The position numbers and the translations under genes were made by a program. Below, one piece after another: positions 1-4,637 of a stretch of 12,610 bases of DNA (positions are counted from its first letter, which is position 1; every line of letters starts with the position of its first letter). Under the pieces are notes generated by a model. It did no database searches. It had not been told where the DNA came from and saw nothing but the letters and a program-made list of their open reading frames with translations. Origin of the DNA: CAZQEZ01 sp964592475 (GTDB lineage Bacteria > Bacteroidota > Bacteroidia > Cytophagales > Cyclobacteriaceae); contig CAZQEZ010000122.1 in the NCBI GenBank assembly GCA_964592475.1, forward strand, positions 1 to 12,610. Direction: 5' to 3'.

Positions 1-1471
1 CGTAATAATAATTGCCGGGATAGTTTTCATAAATTCCTTCCAGCATCACCCCACCTTTTTTGTTTTCCACGTATTTAGCTAACTCTTCTACCGACTTTAC
101 TGGCTTATTATCTATTTTTGTTATAATAAACCCCTCTTTCATATCGGTATTTTTGCGCAGTTTACCGTAGCCAAGTTCGGTTACTTTCACACCTCCGTTT
201 ATTTCCAATTTCCGTGCCAGTTCTTTATCCACCGTTTCAAAATTAGCGCCAAGCGCTGCTAGTGCCTTGGTTTCTTCCTTGGCAATAAACCCTGCATTAC
301 CTTCCCGGTTTTTCAAAGTCACATCAAATGATTTTAATTTTCCATCACGATTTACTACCACGTTTACTTCATCACCTGGTCTTTGTCTGGCAATAATACC
401 CATTAATTCAGCAGTATTTTTTATGCTGTTTTCATCAATGCTTACAACTACATCACCAGGTTTAATACCAGCTTCTTCTGCTCCACTTTTATCAGCCACA
501 CTATCCACATATACACCTTCGTAAAGTTCAATATCTTTTTCTTTGGCAAGTTCACTATTTAAATCTCTGATGGTAATACCCAAAATACCTCTTTGCACTA
601 CACCAAAGTTGCGTAAGTCTTCTATTACTTTGCTCACGATGTTAGCTGGTACGGCAAAGCCATAACCGGAATAAGAACCTGTAGGGCTGGCTATTGCAGT
701 ATTAATTCCAACCAAATTACCGGAGAGATCTACTAAAGCTCCACCACTGTTTCCTGGATTAATGGCCGCGTCTGTTTGAATGAATGACTCTACTGCATAG
801 CGGCTTTTTTGACGTAAAATATTAATGTCACGGCCTTTTGCACTTACAATACCTGCAGTTACTGTAGAAGTTAAGTTAAATGGATTACCTACTGCCAATA
901 CCCACTGTCCTACTTTCACATCATCGGAATCGGTAAAAGCTACTGCTGGCATATCATCAGCTTTTATTTGAATCAAAGCCAAATCAGTAGTAGGATCTGT
1001 TCCTATTACAGTGGCCTTGTAAGTTCTGTTATCGTAAAGTGTCACCTCAATATCTTCTGCGTTTTCAATCACATGGTTATTGGTTACAATGTATCCTTCA
1101 CCATCAATTATTACTCCCGAACCTGTGCCTACTTTCGCCTGAGGTCCCCTTTGCTGAGGTGTTTGCGGTCCGAAAAACCGCTCGAAGAAATCATCGCCAA
1201 AAGGACTTGATTGAGGTCTCCTGCTAGTCATTTGCGAAGTCACGGTTGATTTTATATGTACCACTGCTGGCATTACTTTTTCCGCCGTGGTTGTAAATCC
1301 TATTGGTGCCGTTTCTGCAACACCGGCATAGTTAATATTGCTAGCAGGCGTGTTGTTTACATGCTCAATTTGGTAAGTTTTACCTTCATTATTATCAAAT
1401 ATCTTGAAAGTACCCATAGTAATGACACTACCTAGTATGGCGGCCATAAATAAACTTCCGAATTTTTTCAT
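1..1471 (-). CDS. htrA: Do/HtrA-family periplasmic serine endopeptidase (DegP-like), C-terminus cut by the window edge
   Basis: About 490 codons are visible and the frame is still open at base 1, so only the last residues are missing. Residues 4-22 are hydrophobic after MKK, giving a signal peptide or membrane anchor, so the protein acts in the periplasm. The chymotrypsin-like domain keeps the full catalytic triad: His133 in TNNHVIENA, Asp163 in TTDLALI and Ser242 in INPGNSGGAL. A loop at about residues 88-98 carries the FFERFFG-type motif usual in DegP/DegQ. A first PDZ domain spans about 294-387 and a second starts near 400, so the architecture is DegP/DegQ-like rather than DegS-like. The family degrades, and sometimes chaperones, misfolded envelope proteins. 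The start at 1471 is fixed by a strong Shine-Dalgarno sequence nine bases upstream. Two Hsp20 genes lie upstream on the same strand, giving a protein-quality-control neighbourhood. Family assignment is certain; which Do paralogue it is cannot be told. Confidence 0.97.
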   Translation of the reverse strand, partial: MKKFGSLFMAAILGSVITMGTFKIFDNNEGKTYQIEHVNNTPASNINYAGVAETAPIGFTTTAEKVMPAVVHIKSTVTSQMTSRRPQSSPFGDDFFERFFGPQTPQQRGPQAKVGTGSGVIIDGEGYIVTNNHVIENAEDIEVTLYDNRTYKATVIGTDPTTDLALIQIKADDMPAVAFTDSDDVKVGQWVLAVGNPFNLTSTVTAGIVSAKGRDINILRQKSRYAVESFIQTDAAINPGNSGGALVDLSGNLVGINTAIASPTGSYSGYGFAVPANIVSKVIEDLRNFGVVQRGILGITIRDLNSELAKEKDIELYEGVYVDSVADKSGAEEAGIKPGDVVVSIDENSIKNTAELMGIIARQRPGDEVNVVVNRDGKLKSFDVTLKNREGNAGFIAKEETKALAALGANFETVDKELARKLEINGGVKVTELGYGKLRKNTDMKEGFIITKIDNKPVKSVEELAKYVENKKGGVMLEGIYENYPGNYYY

Positions 1472-1480
1472 TTTAAAAAT

Positions 1481-1487
1481 CCTCCTT
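1481..1487 (-). promoter_or_regulatory. Strong Shine-Dalgarno site of htrA
   Basis: The minus strand reads AAGGAGG, then nine bases, then the ATG at 1471. This fixes the htrA start. Such a perfect site is unusual in Bacteroidota, whose genes mostly lack one, and most other genes in this window have none. Confidence 0.85.
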
Positions 1488-1569
1488 GTTAGTATTTTAA
1501 ATTTATTTTTTTTTAAAATCAAACTATCTCATTTGGCTGTAATGCTTTATGTGGCAATCAATATTGTAT

Positions 1570-1585
1570 TGCATTTTAATTACCA
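1570..1585 (-). promoter_or_regulatory. Possible sigma-54-like (-24/-12) promoter upstream of htrA
   Basis: The minus strand reads TGGTAATTAAAATGCA. The GG and GC dinucleotides have the spacing of the RpoN consensus (TGGCAC-N5-TTGCW), and TGG, A5 and TGCA match, but other positions do not. It would start transcription near 1559 and give a leader of roughly 88 bases. In AT-rich DNA this could be chance; no experimental or genome-wide support is available here. Confidence 0.22.
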
Positions 1586-1606
1586 GATAATATTTTACTA
1601 AATAGT

Positions 1607-1987
1607 TTAAAATAATTTACGAAAGCTTTTTGTCAAATTTTGTACCAGTTTTCCGGTCCAAATGTTATTTTTTGTTAAAAATTTATTTTTATCTCCACTT
1701 ACAGGTATAATGCGAATGTTATCGTGTTGCTTTTGCTTGTAAATTTTTATGATAAGCATACCATTTTTTACTTTGGCCTTTATTTGGTCTACTGCTGCAT
1801 CTATTGGCACTGTCATGCTTCGGCGATAATTAGTCTTTATTTCAGATTGAGAGCCATTGCTTTTTCCTTCATATTGACGTTTTCCTTCTATTATTAGCAA
1901 GTTATTTTCTAACCGTAATGTTAAGTCATGCTTTGACATTCCTGGTACTGGTACTTCCAGGCAATAATAATTTGGTAATTCCGTCAT
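1607..1987 (-). CDS. Short Hsp20/alpha-crystallin-like small heat-shock protein without N-terminal arm
   Basis: This 126-residue protein resembles the alpha-crystallin domain of small heat-shock proteins, which hold unfolding proteins in an ATP-independent way. Visible hallmarks are LEVPVPGMSKHDLTL near the start, ENNLLIIEGKR (about 28-37), the late strand motif VKNGMLIIKIYK (73-84) and a possible IxI motif, IRI at 91-93. Unlike its neighbour it has almost no N-terminal arm: the domain begins within about ten residues of the Met. After the IxI it carries about 30 further residues, rich in Lys and Arg, ending in a possible amphipathic helix (WTGKLVQNLTKSFRKLF). No Shine-Dalgarno sequence precedes the ATG. 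The gene lies between htrA and a canonical hsp20 on the same strand, with a terminator separating it from the latter. It is divergent, so fold assignment is good but chaperone activity is inferred. Confidence 0.85.
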   Translation of the reverse strand: MTELPNYYCLEVPVPGMSKHDLTLRLENNLLIIEGKRQYEGKSNGSQSEIKTNYRRSMTVPIDAAVDQIKAKVKNGMLIIKIYKQKQHDNIRIIPVSGDKNKFLTKNNIWTGKLVQNLTKSFRKLF

Positions 1988-2046
1988 ATTTTCTGATTAG
2001 TTTCGAAAAATTAGAATAAAATAAATCATCTATGTAAGCTCATAAA

Positions 2047-2061
2047 ATCAATATTTTGCCA
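2047..2061 (-). promoter_or_regulatory. GTGGCA...ATTGATT motif upstream of the short hsp20
   Basis: The minus strand reads TGGCAAAATATTGAT, preceded by GTG context similar to the element upstream of the neighbouring hsp20 (TGGCACAAGAATTGAT). The spacing is one base shorter than a standard -24/-12 promoter and the -12 GC is GA, so a sigma-54 reading is weak. The resemblance between the two hsp20 upstream regions is the main reason to record it. It lies about 60 bases before the start codon. Confidence 0.2.
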
Positions 2062-2118
2062 CAGATCTTTTGATGTGTATTTATGATGCTTTTTATGGCT
2101 AAAAAGTTTTAATTTTGC

Positions 2119-2163
2119 AAAAAAAAATTTGAAAAAACAGAAGCGGGCAAAATACCCGCTTCT
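2119..2163 (-). terminator. Rho-independent terminator of the canonical hsp20
   Basis: A 9-bp perfect stem (AGAAGCGGG paired with CCCGCTTCT, 2139-2147 and 2155-2163) with a 7-base loop lies seven bases after the hsp20 stop codon. On the minus strand it is followed by a T-rich tract (CTGTTTTTTCAAATTTTTTT). This is the clearest terminator in the window and indicates that the two hsp20 genes are mostly separate transcripts. Confidence 0.9.
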
Positions 2164-2170
2164 AAATGTT

Positions 2171-2593
2171 TTATGAAATCGCTATTTGTTTTTTGATTGG
2201 TTTTACCTCATCCACTTTTGGTAAGTGAAGATATAAAATTCCATTTTCATATTTCGCTTCAATCTCATCCGCTTTCACCGTGTTTTCCGGTAATCGGAAT
2301 GACCTTTCAAAAGAATGAAAATTGAATTGCCGATAAGTATAATTTTCGTTTTCTTCTTCCTGTTTATTTTCTACGTTAGCGGCAATTTTCAATACATCTT
2401 TATTAAGCTCAACTGTAAAATTATCTTTTTTATAGCCTGGCACAGCTACTTCTAAATCAATACTGTTTTCGTTTTCTTTAATGTTCACTGCCGGTACATT
2501 GTTGTTCCCGCCATTTTCGAAATCTTTAGTAAAAAAGTCATCAAAAAATGCTGGAAATTTTGGAAATAAATCATCATATCTCATCAGTTTCAT
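2171..2593 (-). CDS. Hsp20/alpha-crystallin small heat-shock protein
   Basis: The protein is 140 residues long from the chosen start. A short N-terminal arm rich in Phe and Asp (LFPKFPAFFDDFFTKDF, about 9-25) is followed by the alpha-crystallin domain at about 34-129, with VNIKENENSIDLEVAVPGY at its start, a FERSFRLPE strand (95-103) and the YENGILYLHLPK signature (115-126). The C-terminus KKQIAIS contains an IxI motif (IAI, 137-139) that docks on a neighbouring subunit in oligomers. Small heat-shock proteins bind unfolding proteins and hand them to refolding chaperones in the cytoplasm. The reading frame is open 20 codons further upstream, but the Met at 2593 is chosen because a near-perfect Shine-Dalgarno sequence sits five bases before it and the protein then aligns with the normal family N-terminus. 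A strong terminator follows the gene. Confidence 0.96.
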   Translation of the reverse strand: MKLMRYDDLFPKFPAFFDDFFTKDFENGGNNNVPAVNIKENENSIDLEVAVPGYKKDNFTVELNKDVLKIAANVENKQEEENENYTYRQFNFHSFERSFRLPENTVKADEIEAKYENGILYLHLPKVDEVKPIKKQIAIS

Positions 2594-2597
2594 AATT

Positions 2598-2605
2598 ACC
2601 TCCTT
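2598..2605 (-). promoter_or_regulatory. Strong Shine-Dalgarno site of hsp20 deciding its start
   Basis: The minus strand reads AAGGAGGT, followed by AATT and the ATG at 2593. It decides the start against the in-frame Met at 2653, which has only AT-rich sequence around it. Together with the htrA site it is one of only two strong sites in the window. Confidence 0.9.
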
Positions 2606-2661
2606 TTTTAATTTTTTATTTATATTGTTTTTTTGTTTTAAAATTAAATTCATCAGGAAAT

Positions 2662-2678
2662 AATCAATTCTTGTGCCA
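2662..2678 (-). promoter_or_regulatory. Possible sigma-54-like (-24/-12) promoter of hsp20
   Basis: The minus strand reads TGGCACAAGAATTGATT. It matches the RpoN consensus TGGCAC-N5-TTGCW at all -24 positions with correct spacing; only the -12 C is replaced by A. Transcription would start near 2653, giving a leader of about 60 A-rich bases that ends in the strong Shine-Dalgarno sequence. The -12 GC is normally important, so this remains a candidate only. Confidence 0.35.
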
Positions 2679-2730
2679 CTTCATTTCACACTTTTTTGCA
2701 ATGACAAAATAACCACAATTGAAGACATAA

Positions 2731-2768
2731 TGACATATTATAGCAAAATTGAGGGGCTTATAATGTCA
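2731..2768 (-). terminator. Imperfect hairpin after the rlmD-linked gene, possible terminator
   Basis: TGACAT (2731-2736) pairs with ATGTCA (2763-2768), continued by about four A-T pairs after a two-base bulge. It lies eight bases past the stop codon of the 120-residue protein gene and ahead of the hsp20 promoter region. The stem is AT-rich and the following T-tract is interrupted, so termination is only plausible. Confidence 0.35.
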
Positions 2769-2776
2769 ATATGGCA

Positions 2777-3139
2777 CTAATCTTCGGGGTAAGGTATATA
2801 AAGGAAGTTGGTAAATTCCTCATCAACTACAAAAAGACAACAAAACTCATCCGGATCCTTGTAAGTACTTTTAAAGTTTTCGGGTTGAGTAACTATTTTT
2901 CTTTGCACAAATTCGTCAAGATAAGTAATATAATAATGCCAGGCTAACTTCAACTCTTTTTTTGCATAGAGAAGCTTTCCGATTGGGATTTCTGTTTTAG
3001 AAATCGGAAAAATAGGGAAGTCTGAATAGCCCCTGGTTCTAACCTGATAAGATGCCTCTTTTAGCATGTCAGAGATTTTAACAAAATCAGCTGAAATGGT
3101 GCCCAGGTATTTTCCACTTAATTCAGGATTGTTTACCAT
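2777..3139 (-). CDS. Conserved-looking hypothetical protein (120 aa) linked to rlmD
   Basis: I do not recognise a named domain. The protein is 120 residues, soluble in appearance (no signal peptide or membrane segment), with a mix of charged and aromatic residues. Distinct segments are KYLGTISADFVKISDMLKEA (10-29), a proline-rich stretch FPIFPISKTEIPIGK (about 41-55), a Trp/Tyr-rich part (AWHYYITYLDEFVQRK) and a C-terminal end EEFTNFLYIPYPED. Codon usage and composition look like those of its neighbours, and the frame uses the whole interval, so it is very likely a real gene. It starts 12 bases after the rlmD stop codon on the same strand, without a Shine-Dalgarno sequence, so it is probably cotranscribed with rlmD. 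That suggests but does not prove a role around ribosome function; a function cannot be assigned. Confidence 0.85.
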   Translation of the reverse strand: MVNNPELSGKYLGTISADFVKISDMLKEASYQVRTRGYSDFPIFPISKTEIPIGKLLYAKKELKLAWHYYITYLDEFVQRKIVTQPENFKSTYKDPDEFCCLFVVDEEFTNFLYIPYPED

Positions 3140-3151
3140 AAGTTATCTTTT

Positions 3152-4558
3152 TTAATTGTCGATATTCAATTTTAATTTTACCACGTTTTCTACATGATGA
3201 GTGTGTGGAAACATATCCACCGGTTGTACCGCTTCAATTGTATACAAGTCGGCCAATAAAGCTAAATCGCGCGCTTGAGTAGCCGGGTTACAACTCACGT
3301 ACACTATTAGCTGTGGTCGGGTTTGGCGCAGTTGCTCTATTGCCTTGGCATGCATGCCCGCTCTCGGCGGATCAGTAATTACAACATCTGGTTTTCCGTG
3401 CTTAGCAATTAATTCAGGAGCAAATAACTCCTCCGTTGTACCCGCGTAAAAACTTGCATTATCTATTTTATTAATCCGAGCATTTTCCTCGGCATCTTCA
3501 ATAGCTTCCGGAATAGTTTCTACTCCTACCACTTTTTTAGCTTTACCGGCCACGTAGTTAGCGATGGTACCTGTACCAGTGTACAAATCATACACTATTT
3601 CACTACCGTTTAAAGCAGCATAATCTGCAGCAATACGGTACAAGTTGAGTGCCTGCCGGCTATTGGTTTGAAAAAATGATTTTGGTCCTATTCTGAATTT
3701 TACACCATCCATTTCTTCAATAAGATGTGATTGCCCGTGATATAAAATAAGATCCTGATCGAAAAATGTTTCGTTCTTTTTATGATTGACTACATAATAA
3801 AAAGAAACAATTGACGGAAAGTACTGCTTCAGCATTTCCAATAAGGAAAATATTTGTTCTTGATTATTCTCAGCCACTTGTAAAATAACCATAACATCTC
3901 CAGCCATAGTGTTGCGTATAATTAAGTTGCGCAAGAAACCTTTCTGTTCCAATATATCATAAAAGCTAAAGTCGTTTTGCCTGGCAAAATTTTTCACGGC
4001 TTCCCTGATCTGATTAGATGGGTCTGGTTGCAAATAACATGTGGTAACATCGAGCAAACGATCGAATCGACCCGGCATATGAAAACCTAGTCCATCACGA
4101 TTGATGTCTTCTTCGCTTTTAATTTCTTCTTCAGTAAGCCATCTTCTGTTCGTAAAAGTAAATTCAAGCTTATTGCGATAAAACCTGGTGTCTGGTGAAG
4201 CAAGAATTGGATTTATCGAAGGAAAATCAAGTTTGCCAATACGGGTAAAGTGGTCCACTACTTGCTGTTGCTTATACTCTATCTGCTTTTCGTAGGGCAG
4301 GTGCTGCCATTTACAACCTCCGCAAGTACCAAAATGCTGACAGAAAGGTTCAGTGCGAATATCAGCAAAATGGTGAAAGGCTATAGGTGTACCTTCAAGG
4401 TAATTTTTCTTTTTTCTGGTAATTTTGATATCCACCACATCTCCCGGAGCTACCTTGTCTACAAATACCACTAAATCAGCATGTTTGGCTATACATTTAC
4501 CTTCAGCTGCTATTTTTTCAATGGTTTTATTTTCTAATGTCTTTCCTCTAAGTCCCAT
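3152..4558 (-). CDS. rlmD: 23S rRNA (uracil-5-)-methyltransferase RlmD (RumA family)
   Basis: Using SAM, this enzyme family methylates carbon 5 of a uracil in 23S rRNA (U1939 in the E. coli RlmD). From the chosen start it is 468 residues. An N-terminal TRAM domain (about 13-60) is followed by the [4Fe-4S] cysteines C73, C79 and C82 in CQHFGTCGGCK, with the fourth ligand C174. The Rossmann-like methyltransferase part has the SAM loop DLYTGTGT (324-331), the DPPRAG motif (396-401), the nucleophile C423 in YVSCNPA and the general base E457 near the end (HTHHVEN). All key residues are present. The frame is open to 4621, but Met 4558 matches the family N-terminus best; Met 4588 is an alternative that adds ten residues. 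Which uridine is modified cannot be told from sequence. The gene is divergent from the secreted protein gene and precedes the small unknown gene. Confidence 0.95.
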   Translation of the reverse strand: MGLRGKTLENKTIEKIAAEGKCIAKHADLVVFVDKVAPGDVVDIKITRKKKNYLEGTPIAFHHFADIRTEPFCQHFGTCGGCKWQHLPYEKQIEYKQQQVVDHFTRIGKLDFPSINPILASPDTRFYRNKLEFTFTNRRWLTEEEIKSEEDINRDGLGFHMPGRFDRLLDVTTCYLQPDPSNQIREAVKNFARQNDFSFYDILEQKGFLRNLIIRNTMAGDVMVILQVAENNQEQIFSLLEMLKQYFPSIVSFYYVVNHKKNETFFDQDLILYHGQSHLIEEMDGVKFRIGPKSFFQTNSRQALNLYRIAADYAALNGSEIVYDLYTGTGTIANYVAGKAKKVVGVETIPEAIEDAEENARINKIDNASFYAGTTEELFAPELIAKHGKPDVVITDPPRAGMHAKAIEQLRQTRPQLIVYVSCNPATQARDLALLADLYTIEAVQPVDMFPHTHHVENVVKLKLNIDN

Positions 4559-4637
4559 ACGAGCTGCAAATTTAAGGATAATTGCCATGTAATATTTGGT
4601 ATTTATTATTATCTTTATCAATTCAACCCATAAGAAA
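4559..4637. promoter_or_regulatory. Divergent promoter region between rlmD and the secreted-protein gene
   Basis: Only 79 bases separate the two chosen starts, so both promoters must lie here or within the neighbouring genes. On the minus strand TAAATTTG (4574 to 4567) fits the Bacteroidota -7 box TAnnTTTG, but it is only eight bases from the rlmD ATG and lacks a clear -33 TTG; if used it would give a nearly leaderless message. No convincing box was found for the plus-strand gene. Confidence 0.3.

Noticed and set aside
1551..1572. GTGGCAATCAATATTGTATTGC on the plus strand, resembling the hsp20 upstream motifs
   Set aside because: It points away from htrA into the end of the short hsp20 gene, has no gene downstream in its direction, and its -24/-12 spacing is off.
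1591..1614. AT-only inverted repeat TATTTTA...TAAAATA at the end of the short hsp20 gene
   Set aside because: It has no G-C core apart from one possible pair and overlaps the stop codon; in such AT-rich DNA it is not convincing as a terminator.
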